64,000 nucleotides of DNA from Prorocentrum cordatum (Eukaryota; Sar; Dinophyceae; Prorocentrales; Prorocentraceae), in contig CAUYUJ010017994.1 in assembly GCA_963575745.1 (NCBI GenBank), forward strand, positions 137,114 to 201,113, read 5' to 3'. The notes beneath the pieces are model-generated. The model saw only the letters and a program-made list of their open reading frames with translations, did no database searches and was not told the origin of the DNA. A program made the translations under genes and the position numbers. Each line of letters starts with the position of its first letter. Positions within the stretch are counted from its first letter, which is position 1. Positions 10,190 to 21,725 of this stretch are shown in pieces.

Positions 10190-11110
10190 GACCCCTCCAG
10201 GGCTCTCCTGGGGGCGTCCTCTGGGCCCCTTGGCGCTGTCTTGGGAGCCTTTTGGGGCTCTCTTGGAGCCCTCTTGGGGATCTGATGAGATGTCTTGGGG
10301 CCCTCTTGGGCCGTCTTGGAGCTCTGTTGGGCCCCTCTTGGGGGCCTCTTGGCCGAATTGGGGATCCCACTGCTTCTTCTCGCATCCGCGTTATTCAGTG
10401 TTCACTTCTCTTCGCCTTTGCTCGTTTCCTCGCCCTTCTTCCCCTCGTCCTTCTGCGCACTTTTCCTGCTCAGCCTTCCATCTTCTTCCTCCTCGTCCTG
10501 ATCTTTTCTGCATCTTCCCTCTTTCCCCCTGCTTCTCCTCCCTTCCTCCTCTTCCTTCTCCCTCCCCCCCGCGTGGATCTCCGCTGGAGAAGCATCCGGA
10601 AACTCTGTGAGGCCAGGTTTGTCTGGGGCGTTTTGGGAGACTTTTGGGGCCTCCTTGGGACCTCTGGGGGCGGAGGGCTTGAAATGTTCGTAGGGCATCC
10701 CTGCTTGGGGCCGTCCTGGGTCCCTCTTGGGCCGTCTTGGGGACCTCTAGGGCTAGCCAGGGGCCCTAATGGGCTGTCTTGGAACCCTCTTGGGCTGTCT
10801 TGGGGCGATCCTGGCGGCCTCTCGGGCCGTCTTCGTTCCCCTGGATGGGCAAGAGGCGAATCCCTGAAAAATGTAGGGCCGTTTTTGCATCTTGGGGCCC
10901 TCTTGGGAGGGCTCTTGGGGCCCTCTTAGGCTGTCTCGGGGGCTCCCGGGAGCCTTCTTGGAGCCATCGTCGGCGTCTTCAAGCTACATGTCGATGCCCG
11001 TGCGCCCTCTTGATCTGTTTGGCGGCCTCCGGCGCCCTCGGGAGCCGTCCCAGGGGCGCCCCAGAGGCCCCGGTACCCCCATGCGCGCTCGAGGTCGCGG
11101 TCCCGAGACC
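10190..11110. repeat. Helically phased TTGG satellite, block 1
   Basis: CTTGG-like cores at 10262, 10273, 10294, 10305, 10315, 10326, 10337, 10348 and 10358, i.e. three per 32 bp, about 10.67 bp each. A TCC/CTT-rich stretch (10390-10570) interrupts it. It ends with a conserved tail 'acccccatgcgcgctcgagg' and TCGCGGTCCC. Trp/Gly/Leu-rich frames are repeat artefacts. Confidence 0.75.
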
Positions 11111-12219
11111 CCAGTCGTAGTTAGGCTTTTTCTATTGTTTTGGAAGAGGGGGGAGCGGACACATCAGCACGATGACACACTCGGCAACGCAAGCGTACAA
11201 CCAGTGGGAAACCTCAAACGCCGTGCAAGTGCAGCGTCCTGCGATCGATGGCCTACATAAATGATCACTGTGCGGAGGCAGACTCCAAACTCATAGAAGA
11301 GGCCGCGAAGAATCGCGGATAATTGAAATTATGTGCATCCCGCGGAGGGCCACAGGAGCAAGTACATGAGACCATAACGCGAACGCGGAGCGATACGAAT
11401 TCACCCCATTTCGTATCGGTGAGACCGGGTGGAGAGGGGAAGGACGAGCAGGCGCAGGAGAGCAAGAAGAAAGAGAGAGGCTGGGACCGCGAGGTGGCAA
11501 CCTAAACGGTCGCAGCTGAAGGTCAAGACATTGGGAGACACACACTGCAATCCAGAACAGTGCACGAGCCAACCTGCCATAGGCGAGCACGTGCCACTGA
11601 ATGAAAACAACGCACCGTGCACTGGAGGTTGCACGTTGTACCGCCAGCCGTGCACACCCTCGAGCCGCGATGCGCATTACAGAGTGTACGTCTGCCTACC
11701 TGAACCTCCGCCGAAGCGGGTGTAAGAACCGCGACGCAACATGCTAAGCGAGCATTGTCAGTAAGTCGTGATGGCAACATCCAGCAGTGTACAAACTAAC
11801 GCAGTGACGGCGACAATACAACAACACCAAAACGTTCCTGCAGAGCGACGTGCAAGCGGCCACCGACCAGGGCCGAGTGAGACGACGTGCACGGGGGGAG
11901 CGAGGAGGAGACCGGCAAAGGAGGCGGAGAGCCAGCCCGCCCCGAAGGGCTAGCCGGAGTTCCGCCTCCGGGAGGCGAGAGCGGGAGGAAAGAGACGAGG
12001 GGGGAAGGATATCCCAGGCGGATGCGGTACAACTTTGAACCCTTTTTCCGCTCCCTAGGCTGCGACGCTATCGGCCACGCGGCCGGGACAGTAAATGGCC
12101 CTCCAGGGATCCAAACTCGACGGGCTGGCATTCCCCGGATCTGCCGCCCGAAGGGGGACGAGGCGAAGAGAAGGCAGAGGAGGAGAAGGGAGGACGACAA
12201 CAGGGGGAGCGAGAAGCAA
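11111..12219. other. Unassigned region 3' of the LINE
   Basis: No family recognised. It begins with an 18-bp motif (CCAGTCGTAGTTAGGCTT, 11111-11128) that is also present at the 5' end of the LINE ORF1 (18672-18689). It may contain the LINE 3' untranslated region. Frames at 11760-12200 are Arg-rich and unsupported. Confidence 0.3.
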
Positions 12220-14446
12220 CTACTCACCGCGGCGCCGACGGCGCGCCCGAGCGAGCAGGCTCTCGAGGGGCCCCGCCTTGCAAGCCTCTCGGACGGCAGT
12301 TTTGAAAACGTGCTCCGCGTCATGCGGCTCCACAGCACGATGCCGAAGTGCGAGATGAGCTTTGTGCAGCGCGTAAACACTCACCGCCCGAAGCGTTTGC
12401 GCCTCCTCGCTTGTGAAACGCTCGGCGGCGCCATCCTCGGACGTGGAAGCCCGCAATCCCAGAAAGCAGCCTGAAGCAACGCCCGGGGGAGGCCTCGCGA
12501 GTGCGCAATAGTCGCGACTCCACCGATGATACGAGCCACACCTTGCGTACTGCTGCATGCTGTCAGCACCTGCGCGGCAGCCGAAACACACACCTCGCCA
12601 CTCCTTGAAAGCGACGGGCCGTTAGCCAGCCGCTCAATGCAGTGCGGAGGGCGGAAGCAAAAACACAGGGAGGAACCGACATGCGGCTGAGGATATCCAT
12701 GTGCTTCAGAAATCGGCGCAAGCGTGCGTTGGGGAAAACATCCACCCTCCAGTAGCCCAGGCGGCGGCACAGATAGGCGCCGAGCGGGGCAAAAGGACGC
12801 TCGGCGAGCAGCGCGCGAACCCGCGCTGCCTGCCAGGTCGCCTTGCGACGGGCGAGCTCGGCAGAGGTAGCAGAGCACGTGCGGGGCCAGCCTACGCGGT
12901 ACTCAAGCTGGTTCACCTGGTTCGCCGCGGACTCCAACACGAACAAGCAGTTGTTGTCCAACCACTTCTGGGTCCCGGGGGGCAACGCGACGGGCCCATC
13001 GCGCATCAGCAGACCCTCGCGCAGACGCGCTGCCCGGGTATGCACGCGAAGTCCACCTTGCCGAAGATCCTCCATGTGGCAGACCCGGGCCTGCGCTGCC
13101 ACAGTAGCGACGCGAATGTCCTGGAGCTCGCACGGGAAGCTCAGCGCCCGAAGGTGGGCCATAACCTCCGGCTGCGTCCAGGAGCCTGGGCCGGGGAAGA
13201 GCAGGGCGCAGACCCGCCGCTCGACGAGGTCGAAGGTGGAAGGGGGAGGGCGGAGCTGGGCCACAAACATCACCACCGATGCAATGAAAACTCGGAAGGC
13301 TTCGAACGTGTGAAATAAGCCCAGCCCCATGCATCCCCACGTCCTCGCTCGCTCAACCATCTTCTTCAGCGGCGCCACCCAGGAGACCTCGTCGGCGCCA
13401 GGACCGAGAACAAATCCAAGATATTTCGCCTGGTCCTGAATCACCATGGCTGCCCAATACGGCGCCTGTGAAGCAATCTCTGCCCGGAGCTCCATTGCCG
13501 AACACACGAAGAGAGGCGCGAGCACCGTTTTCTTGAAATTGAAGCGAAGCCCCGAAATCTTGCCGCAGTCCTCGAATAGCTTATGGAGAAGCGGTAACCG
13601 CAGGACCGCCCTGGAGACGACGAGCGCGAGGTCATCTGCATATGCCCTGACCAGGGCGTCTGGGAGGAAGCGCTGGACACGGCGCAATAAGAGATCGGAG
13701 GCGACCGCAAAAAGGAGCGGCGAAAGTGGGCAGCCTTGCCGGACGCCCCGGGTGAGGACGACCCCCTGGCACCTCAAACCCTTCTCCGCGATGTCGCAGA
13801 AGTTGCCCTGGTACAGCGCCTCGGCGAAACGGAGCAGCCAGGCTGGCCAGCCGAAGTGCCGCAGAAGTCGCAGGACGAAGTTGTGCTCCAAGGACGGGGA
13901 AGCGGCCTCGAAATCGAAGTAAATGGCCAATGCTCCAGATTCGCTGATGCACTGCTTCGCCATCTCCTCATCGACGTCGACAATATTTGCGAGCATGGAG
14001 CGGCCGGGCAAGAATCCCCGTTGGGCAGGGGAGATCCTGGCAGCCACCGCGTCTTCAATGACCAGCCGCACCGCGTTCGCGAGGAGCCGGTTGTCTGCGC
14101 TCGTGACATTTAATGGCCTGACCTGCGCGACCCCATGGAACTGCTCCCCGTCCTCCGCGCGTTCTGGCGATCCTTCGGGGATAAAGAAGAGGAGGCCCTC
14201 ATTGAAGTCAGGGGCAAATTCCCGAAGACGTCGAGCTCCATCCTCCCCACAAATGTCGCCGAACGTCTCGTGGAACACGTCCGTGGCCAAGCCTTCCACT
14301 CGCTTCCATGCGAGAAAAGGGAGGCCGTCCGGGCCTGGCGCAAAACGGTTCGAGTTGCGGATGGCGAGCCTGATTCGCTTCGGCCGCAGTCTGAAACTTC
14401 GGGGGGGGGAACGGGGCGAGGTGCGACAGAGGCCGCGAATCAGCAT
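12220..14446 (-). pseudogene. LINE reverse transcriptase domain
   Basis: Would copy element RNA into DNA at a nicked target. In the main frame (14446 to 12563) the fingers motif 'RFAPGPDGLPFLAWK' is at residues 34-48, catalytic motif A 'YFDFEAASPS' has Asp178, motif B 'GVRQGCPLSPLLF' begins at 234, and the YADD box is at 269-272 (nt 13631-13642). All three catalytic Asp are therefore kept. The frame stops at 12563, but an overlapping frame (12591-12220) continues with 'CFGCRAGADSMQQYARCGSY', a Cys/His motif expected at the C-terminus of such proteins. That marks a frameshift near 12590. A plausible N-terminal piece at 14400-14510 ('DDDALTSWLEDD') lies in yet another frame. Confidence 0.85.
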
Positions 14447-14464
14447 CGTCCTCCAGCCAAGATG

Positions 14465-16361
14465 TCAGCGCATCGTCGTCGATGCCCCGCGCTCGGAATA
14501 CCCGGCCCAGTGCTGACGAAGAGCGTCCGCCATGCTCCCGTCCTGCACCGCGTGGACCGTGGCGAACCGCCCTGGCCGGAGCCTGGAGATTAGCCTGTTG
14601 TTACGGGCCCGTGCCTTCGCGGCCTGGAAAGGGTCGGGGCCGCGAAGGTCCTGATGAGACTTGCCCAGCTCGTCCAAGGCGTGAGACCGGGCCAACTCGA
14701 GCGCATGCTCTCGAACCTGCTGCAACTTGCTTGACACGTTCCCTGTGAAGTCATACGGGTTGTGCAACAGTTCCCGCAAGTACGGGTAACGGGTCAAACA
14801 AGAGGAGATGCAACCTGGCAGCCCCCGCTCAAACGAGCGTATGAATCGGATGGTGACCCCGAGCCGGTCGTCGAGCGCCTCGGCCTGCGGGCAATTCGAC
14901 AACTCCCCGGCGAGGTGAAGGCCAGCCAACCGCATCGCCGTCTTGAGGTGTCCCAACTTCTGGATGCCAACGCCATCAGGATGAAGACGAAGAAGCTCCC
15001 CGTACTCCAAATGGACGCGCCGAGCGTATGTCTGGATGCTGGAGAGCATGGTCAGGGACAGGTCGCTGCGGGCGCGTGCTGTGGAGCGCGTCTGGCGAAG
15101 GTGACCACTCGATGCGCGAAGAGGTTGTTTTTTCCACGGGAGCGTGCAGCAAGACAAGTGCCGGTCCAACTGCTCGGACACAGGCTGATTACAATACAAC
15201 CTGTCGATGCGGGAGCGCGAGCTTGCCGATGCGTGCGTGAAATCCGGCTGGTGCATCTCGTGCAGATTGAAAGGACGTGCGATACCAGACTGAAAATGTC
15301 GCTCCTCTCCTTGATCCCGTCCGCCTGTGTCCTGCTGTGTGCCCAGCGCTCGTCGTCCACAAGGCTCCGCAGCGTGCTTGAAGTCCCCGCCGAGCAGGGC
15401 GAGGGCGTTGCGGGGCGGGGCGAGCCGGCCGGCGACGCGGGCGCGAAGGCAAGCCCGCAGACCCGCGAAGGACTGGCGCTGGGAGCGCTCCGAAGGGCGC
15501 ACGTCGAACAAATCCGCGTCAGTCAGGTGCGATCCCGTGTGGCCATAGACGACCACAGCATCCAGGGCACCAGCGGCGCCCGGCGCCTCTGAGCGAAAGC
15601 TTGGCCGCTCGGCCCCGCCATATCACTGACCAGACCGGCGGGGAGTCGAAGAGGTCCAGGAAGGCCGAACGCACGACGATGCCCACGCCCGCATGTCCTG
15701 CAGTCGGGCCGGAGGACCACCAGCATGAACAGCCAGGGAAAGCACGGCAGAGTGCAAAATCCCCAGCTGTCCCATGAGCCTCCGTCAGGAGGAGGATGTC
15801 CGAGGTACGCATCAGCTGGTGGACGTGCCGCATCTTCTGGTCACGCCGTGCGGGGTCGGCCGCGAAGAGCGCCTGGGCGTTCCAAGTGCTGATCGTCACG
15901 TCGCCCCGGAACTGGCCAGACCGACGGCTCGAAGAAGACGAAATCGGCGGCGGCTTGGAAAGCCGGCCGCGCGGGAGCGGAACGGGGGGGTCCACGCCGA
16001 GCGCTCGACGGAGACGCTGCTGCTGGTAGACACCCACAGGGACATCCGCCTGCAATATGTGCTTGTCGTAGTGGTGCGGGATTACCGCGCCGTCTGGGAA
16101 GATGAAAGGCCCTACCTGTGGACGGAGGCGTTCCTCAAAGTCAGCCGCCTGAGGAGAGAAGGACACAGAGCTCGAATGAGAAGAAAAAAAAACGTATTGA
16201 AGTCGCTGCCGAACACTGCAAAAAACTGCCAAGGTAAGAGCGTTCAGGGCCACGGCCACCGCGGCACGGCCTGTCCTCGGGCAGGTGGAGCCGCATGACG
16301 ATGACAACGAGAATGCCTCTCTCGCCCGTGCAATCCAAAACGTGAATTCCAGACGGCACAA
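14465..16361 (-). pseudogene. LINE APE-like endonuclease domain
   Basis: Would nick target DNA to prime reverse transcription. The N-terminal half (16361-15519) has 'ISTWNAQAL' with the catalytic Asn161 (nt 15879-15881) and 'ILLLTEAHG' with Glu194. The C-terminal half (15556-14465) has 'LLGGDFKH', matching the GDFN motif, and 'SRIDRLY'. The halves are in different frames, so a frameshift lies near 15590. Another local shift hides the final histidine motif: 'AHRVVTFARR' reads in a third frame near 15100. The second half ends with TGA at 14465-14467, in the same frame as the reverse transcriptase and 18 bases before its first Met. Confidence 0.8.
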
Positions 16362-16403
16362 TGCCGTCGGTAGCGTGCCTTGGGTCGCGGAGACGGGAAG
16401 GCA

Positions 16404-18704
16404 CTAAGCCCGCCTCCGGGCCCCGTTCCCCGCCGCCGTGTCCAGGTCAAACCGGTCGTTCGTCACCTGCACGCTCACCTTCGTGTGCCCCACCTGGATG
16501 AACTGTCCGTGCAGGGCGGCATGAAAGCGGGCTACGGCCTGGGCATCAGGAAAAAGTACTCGTACCCGTCCTCCTGCACCACCGTGCACCTCCGCAGGAA
16601 CGTGCTCGTACTCGTAGTGCTTCAAAGTAGCCCCGCCCTCGCTCTCCTGGAGTACGCGACCTGTAGCCTCCGCGGCGCGCGCGAGCAGCAGCCTCATGAC
16701 CTCCGCATCCTCGCGACCCAACTCGCCCCGGACAGTAACCTCCGTGAGGTGGTCGAGGACGGCCAGGGTGCGGTGGGCCTTCCTGGTGGTGGCGGCCAGT
16801 GCCGCTGGAGTCGCGGAGGGCGTTGCCACCTTGCGGCCGCCACGGGACGGCTTCCAGCGCAGCTGCGTTGCCGCCGTCGTGGCATCCGCCTTCAGCACCT
16901 GGTCCATCACGTCCACCCACGTGTCATTGACAGCCTCCGTGAGGACGAGGGCCCGCGTGGAGCTCAGCAGAAGCAGCTGGCTGCAGAGCGGCCAGAAATG
17001 GTGAAGCCCCTGCGCGTTGTTGAAGTCCAAAATCAAGGCGTCCGTGGCTGTGTATAGGGCCTGCGCGCCGAAGAACGTGGTCAAGGGGAGGCGTGGCCGG
17101 AGTGCTTGGACAATCAGGGTCAGATCGAACTCGCCCAGGGCCGGGGGGAAGAGCACATCAATCACTACCCTGGGCATCTCCGCAGTGTGCGCGGGGCTGC
17201 GGCGGGGGTAGCGCCAGGTGGCGTCCTGCAAGAGGGGATCTCGCATGAGAACTGCGAAGGTCATCGCGTCCTCAACCCTCATGTCGAAAGACATCGGCGT
17301 GACCGCCCCCACCTGGAGCAGGGGGGCTCTGTGCTGCAGCATCCTGGGCGGATCTCGCGCTCCAGCAAAGGCGATCGTGAAGACTGCCAGCCTCTTGCGC
17401 ACGTGCTGCGGCGTGGTAGGTCCAGGCAGGATCATGTCCAGCGGTTCATCCGAAAAGCCGACGCCTCGGACCAGGGACGCCCACTTGTCACCAAGCAGCG
17501 GCGACCACCAATTGTCGAGTATGTGCTGAACGTCGCGCGCGCCGCTGAAGAGCGGGAGCGGCGCAAGCAGGCGTAGGGAGGCTGGCCGAGCACCTGTGCA
17601 TATTCGGCGCAGCAGCGCAGCCCGGCAGCGGGAGGTCGCGTTGCCATCCTCGGGGATCCATGCGACCACGTGCTGTCCCGCCAGCGCCTGCCAGGCGCTC
17701 TCGTCCCCCTTCTCCAGCAGCGTCGCGGCCTCGCGCGTGTGCTCCAAGTTATGGGTGCCATCCTGGGCCGGGCCCAGTATCGACGACCATTGCGTGAGGA
17801 ACCACGTGTCCTGCTGCCCCGTCTGAGTACGGAGCAAGGCGAGTGCCTCTAAGCCGAGCTCCTTCCACAGAGGGAGCGTGCTGGAGCGGAGGCGACGCCG
17901 TTCCTTGAGCACCTCAGGCAGCTCCTCCGTGCAGGCAGCAGCAGCCGACTGGAAGCGGCCGAGAGCGGACTCTGCCTCCTGCCGGTCCAGGTGTAGCCAG
18001 GCAGCGTTGCGTCCGAGAGCGCACAGTTGTGTGGCAGTGCGCTTCCGGGCGGCCAGGGCCTGGGCTGTGGGCGCGGGGCCTTCCAGCGCCGCGAAGCCCA
18101 GCTGCTGCCACGGGTCCGTTGCGGCCGGCTCGTAGCCCAGCTTGTGCAGGATGCTCTTGAGCGTCCGCCAATCCTTCGGGTATTCGACCGTGATGCCGTC
18201 GACGTCCGCCCTGGTCCGCGCCGCGGCCTGGACGAGAGGGAAGTGGCGAAGGATCTCCTGCTCGAGCCACTCGTGGAACAGCGGGCCTGAAATGGCGAGC
18301 TCCAGAGCCGACGCGGGTTCCGCTGGCGGCGTCGACAAGAAGTCGTCTTCCATGCCGGAGTCGGAAGAGTCGGCAGCAAGCGCACCTGGCGGCAGGGCGG
18401 CCGGCACGGTATCCGGCCATGGAGCGGCAACCTGCGGGGCTGTAGCAGCGTCCGGAGCCTGAGCGGCGCCAGGAGCGGGAGCCGCACCAGTGGCGACCGC
18501 AGCGTGCGCGGCACAGTGAGCGACCCCCGGCAAAGCTGGTGCGTCCACGCCAGCAGCGAGGCATAGGGCGCAGCGCCCAGCCATCTGCCTGTCGCGGGGG
18601 CGAGCTAAAAGGAGGAACAAACTGTGCTGTACGGGGGTGCTGGCTGGAGCCCTCAACCCCTGGACCTTGAGCCAGTCGTAGTTAGGCTTGATCGGAGAAC
18701 TCAT
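16404..18704 (-). CDS. LINE ORF1-like protein
   Basis: Long uninterrupted frame of 766 residues directly upstream of, and in frame with, the endonuclease; it ends with TAG at 16404-16406, 42 bp before the next Met. Near the N-terminus is a Cys/His motif: C45-x2-C48 then H63-C64-x2-H67. The C-terminal part ('GRVRVLFPDAQAVARFHAAL' then 'GQFIQVGHTKVSVQV') has the alternating strand-helix look of an RRM-type RNA-binding fold. The middle is Ala/Leu/Arg-rich with no motif I recognise. By position and these motifs it should be the nucleic-acid-binding ORF1 of the LINE. Its integrity contrasts with the broken downstream frames. The start at 18704 is the first in-frame Met of the open frame; an alternative is the internal MAGRC at residue 41. 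Confidence 0.6.
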   Translation of the reverse strand: MSSPIKPNYDWLKVQGLRAPASTPVQHSLFLLLARPRDRQMAGRCALCLAAGVDAPALPGVAHCAAHAAVATGAAPAPGAAQAPDAATAPQVAAPWPDTVPAALPPGALAADSSDSGMEDDFLSTPPAEPASALELAISGPLFHEWLEQEILRHFPLVQAAARTRADVDGITVEYPKDWRTLKSILHKLGYEPAATDPWQQLGFAALEGPAPTAQALAARKRTATQLCALGRNAAWLHLDRQEAESALGRFQSAAAACTEELPEVLKERRRLRSSTLPLWKELGLEALALLRTQTGQQDTWFLTQWSSILGPAQDGTHNLEHTREAATLLEKGDESAWQALAGQHVVAWIPEDGNATSRCRAALLRRICTGARPASLRLLAPLPLFSGARDVQHILDNWWSPLLGDKWASLVRGVGFSDEPLDMILPGPTTPQHVRKRLAVFTIAFAGARDPPRMLQHRAPLLQVGAVTPMSFDMRVEDAMTFAVLMRDPLLQDATWRYPRRSPAHTAEMPRVVIDVLFPPALGEFDLTLIVQALRPRLPLTTFFGAQALYTATDALILDFNNAQGLHHFWPLCSQLLLLSSTRALVLTEAVNDTWVDVMDQVLKADATTAATQLRWKPSRGGRKVATPSATPAALAATTRKAHRTLAVLDHLTEVTVRGELGREDAEVMRLLLARAAEATGRVLQESEGGATLKHYEYEHVPAEVHGGAGGRVRVLFPDAQAVARFHAALHGQFIQVGHTKVSVQVTNDRFDLDTAAGNGARRRA

Positions 18705-19385
18705 GTAATCTCATTTTGGTCGCTTCCTACGTCCAGGGACTCCCTTGGAGGCCCTGCGCAAGCCTCGGAATCGTATAGAAGGGGAAGTACGGAAACGCAG
18801 AAATCATGAATTAATTTCCTTTAGGTTTTCAACGATTTGAGGCCCTCAAAGGCTTCCTGGGCTTTTTGGGGGAGGTGAGGGGGTCTGAATTGTGGTCTGT
18901 TGTGCAAGAGTAGACTAGTTGCCAAACTTGAACCCCCCCCCCAAAAAAAAAGAACAAAAAAAAGAGGAAGGAATTGTGGGATTCCCATTTTTTCCAGTTC
19001 CTCGGCGCTGTTCGGCGCTTTTTTTTTGTTTGTACCTCGCGGGTTTTGTTAGCTGGTCCCTTCAGGGGTGTGGCTTCTGGACCCCCTGGGGGTTCTGGAG
19101 GCCTCCTGGAGACCTGGAGAGCCGTCGGAAGGGTGTCTCAGGCTGCGCGGGAGCGTGTTGGGCCGTTCTTTGCGTTCTGGAAGCTCCTTGGGGTCGTCTT
19201 GAGCTGTCCTTGGGCGTCTGGGGGGCCCCCCAGGACACCGGGAGACGCGGTACCGGCCAGATGTCAGGGGACGTGCGGGATCTCCGAGTCGGAGTCCCAC
19301 TTTGAAAAAAAGACAGAAATTCTGGGAATTCCTTTTTCCCAACTCTCCTTGGGTTGGGTATTCGATTTGAATAGAGCACTGTGGT
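18705..19385. other. Spacer with poly-C/A and TTGG-like sequence
   Basis: Holds 'cccccccccaaaaaaaaa' near 18934 and a short stretch resembling the phased TTGG satellite (19060-19250). The end, 19320-19385, is a pre-array leader ('gttgggtattcgatttgaat') that recurs at 20427. No gene seen. Confidence 0.5.
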
Positions 19386-20300
19386 AGCGTCCCTCCTCCT
19401 CCTCCTCCTCCTCCTCCTCCTCCTCCTCCTCCTCCTCCCGCCTCCTCCTGCCCTCTCTTCGCCGACGATGGGGGCTGCGATCTGCGGCACTGTCGCCACT
19501 TTCGAAGGCTGCTGGTGGGTCCTGCGGAGTGAGGCGCTGCGGGGACCTGAGCGAGACCTCGCCGTCCCTGGGGGGCTGCGATCTGCGAAACTGTCGGCAC
19601 TTTCGAGGGCTGCTGGTGGGTCCTGCGGAGTGAGGCACCGCGCAGATCTGAGCGAGACCTCGCCGTCCCTGGGGGGCTGCGATCTGCGAATATGTCGGCA
19701 CTTTCGAGGGCTGCTGGTGGGTCCTGCGGACTGAGGCACCGCGCAGATCTGAGCGAGACCTCGCCGTCCCTGGGGGGCTGCGATCTGCGAAACTGTCGCC
19801 TCTTTCGAGGGTTGCTGGTGGGTCCCGCGGCGTGAGGCACCGCGCAGATCTGAGCGAGACCTCGCCGTCCCTGGGGGGCTGCGATCTGCGAATATGTCGC
19901 CACTTTCGAGGGCTGCTGGTGTCCAGCGGAGTGAGGCTCCGCGCAGATCTGAGCGAGACCTCGCCGTCCTTGAGGGGCTGCGATCTGCGGCACTGTCGCC
20001 ACGTTCGAGGGCTGTTGGTGGGTCCTGCGGAGTGAGGCACCGCGCAGATCTGAGCGAGACCTCGCCGTCCCCGAGGGGCTGCGATCTGCGAAACTGTCGC
20101 CACGTTCGAGGGCTGCTGGTGGGTCCTGCGGAGTGAGGCACCGCGCAGATCTGAGCTAGGCCTCGCCGTCCCTGAGGGGGGCTGCGACCTGCGAAACCGT
20201 CGCAACTTTCGAAGGCTGGTGGCGGTTTCAGCGGAGCGAGGCACCAAGCAGATCTGAGCGAGACATCGCAATCCTTGGGGGGCTGCGAGCCTCACGAATG
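19386..20300. repeat. TCC run plus 101-bp satellite array 1
   Basis: A TCC microsatellite (19393-19440) leads into about eight units of a 101-bp repeat; GCTGCGATCTGCG falls at 19474, 19575, 19676 and onward. Each unit has 'ctttcgagggctgctggtgg' and 'tgagcgagacctcgccgtcc'. Frames on both strands across it are artefacts. Confidence 0.92.
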
Positions 20301-20624
20301 CCGCTCGCAGGAGTATGTGCGCCCATGTCACGTCATCACCTCCGTATAACATCTCCCAAGCTACTCATGCCCGGGATTGCGCAGGGGGTGGGTACGTCGC
20401 CAGGGTAATTTCCCAACCCCCCTTGGTTGGGTATTCGTTTTGAATAGAGCACTGTGGTCGCGTCCCTCCTCCTCCTCCTCCTCCTCCTCCTCCTCCTCCT
20501 CGTCCTCCTCCTCCGCCTCCTCCTTCTCCCGCCTCCCTCTTGTCCCCTCTCGCCTTGTGGGTGCCGCGTGTGTGCGCGTGTGCATCTTGCATGCGGTGCC
20601 TCTTGTGTGCATCTTGCATGGGGT
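20301..20624. repeat. Inter-array linker and TCC run
   Basis: Contains ATGTCACGTCATCACC and 'gtacgtcgccagggtaattt', repeated in the linker at 21740-21900. It then repeats the leader 'ggttgggtattcgttttgaa' and a TCC run before array 2. Confidence 0.8.
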
Positions 20625-21725
20625 GCTGCGATCTGCGGCACTGTCGCCACTTTCGAGGGCTACTGGTGGGTCCTGCGGACTGAGGCACCGCGCGGACTTG
20701 AGCGAGACCTCGCCGTGCCTGGGGGGCTGCGACATGCGACACTTTCGCCAATTTCGAAGGCTGCTGGTGGGTCCTGCGGGCTGAGGCACAGCGGGGACCT
20801 GAGCGAGACCTCGCCGTCCCTGGGGGGCTGCGATCTGCGACACCGTCGCCACTTTCGAGGGCTGCTGGTGGGTCCTGCGGACTGAGGCACCGCGGGGACC
20901 TGGGGCTGCGATCTGCGACACTGTCGCCACTTTCGAGGGCTGCTGGTGGGTCCTGCGGACTGAGGCACCGCGGGGACCTGAGCGAGACCTCGCCGTCCCT
21001 GGGGGGCTGCGATCTGCGTCACTGTCGCCACGTTCGAGGGCTGCTGGTGGGTCCTGCGGACTGAAGCACCGCGGGGACCTGAGCGAGACCTCGCCGTCCC
21101 CGGGGGGCTGCGATCTGCGACATTGTCGCCACTTTCGAGGGCTGCTGGTGGGTCCTGCGGACGGAGGCACCGCGGGGACCTGAGCGAAACCTCGCCGTCC
21201 CTGGGGGGCTGCGATCTGCGGCACTGTCGCCACTTTAGAGGGCTGCTGGTGGGTACTTCGGAGTGAGGCACCGCGGGGACCTGAGCGAGACCTCGCCATC
21301 CCTGGGGGGTTCCGATCTGCGACACTGTCGCCACTTTCGAGGGCTGCTGGTGGGTCCTGCGGACTGAGGCACCGCGGGGACCTGAGCGAGACCTCGCCGT
21401 CCCTGGGGGGCTGCGATCTGCGAATATGTCGCCACTTCGAGGGCTGCTGGTGGGTCCTGCGGACTGAAGCACCGCGGGGACCTGAGCGAGACCTCGCCGT
21501 CCCTGGGGGGCTGCGATCTGCGACACCGTCGCCACTTTCGAGGGCTGCTGGTGGGTCCTGCGGACTGAGGCACCGCGGGGACCTGAGCGAGACCTCGCCG
21601 TCCCTGGGGGGCTGCGATCTGCGACACTGTCGCCACTTTCGAGGGCTGCTGGGGGGTCCTGCAAACTAAGGCACCGCGGGGACCTGAGCGAAACCTCGCC
21701 GTCCCTGGGGGTGGGGGCTTCGTTA
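20625..21725. repeat. 101-bp satellite array 2
   Basis: About eleven units of the same 101-bp repeat. One unit near 20900 is shortened, jumping from GGGGACCTG straight to GGGCTGCGATC. Units here favour 'accgcggggacctgagcgag' where array 1 has CGCGCAGATCTGAGCG, so the two arrays are homogenised separately. Confidence 0.92.

Larger units (their letters stand above)
12220..18704 (-). mobile_element. Non-LTR retrotransposon (LINE), decayed
   Basis: Reading along the minus strand the order is ORF1 protein, APE-type endonuclease, reverse transcriptase, and a C-terminal Cys/His motif, the usual order of a LINE with two coding parts. Several frameshifts and at least one in-frame TGA break the second part. 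5' and 3' ends, target duplications and a 3' tail could not be fixed. Confidence 0.85.

Noticed and set aside
18664-18685. CTGGCTCAAGG at the LINE ORF1 start as a spliced-leader relic
   Set aside because: Only nine bases match the leader; the 5' half differs.
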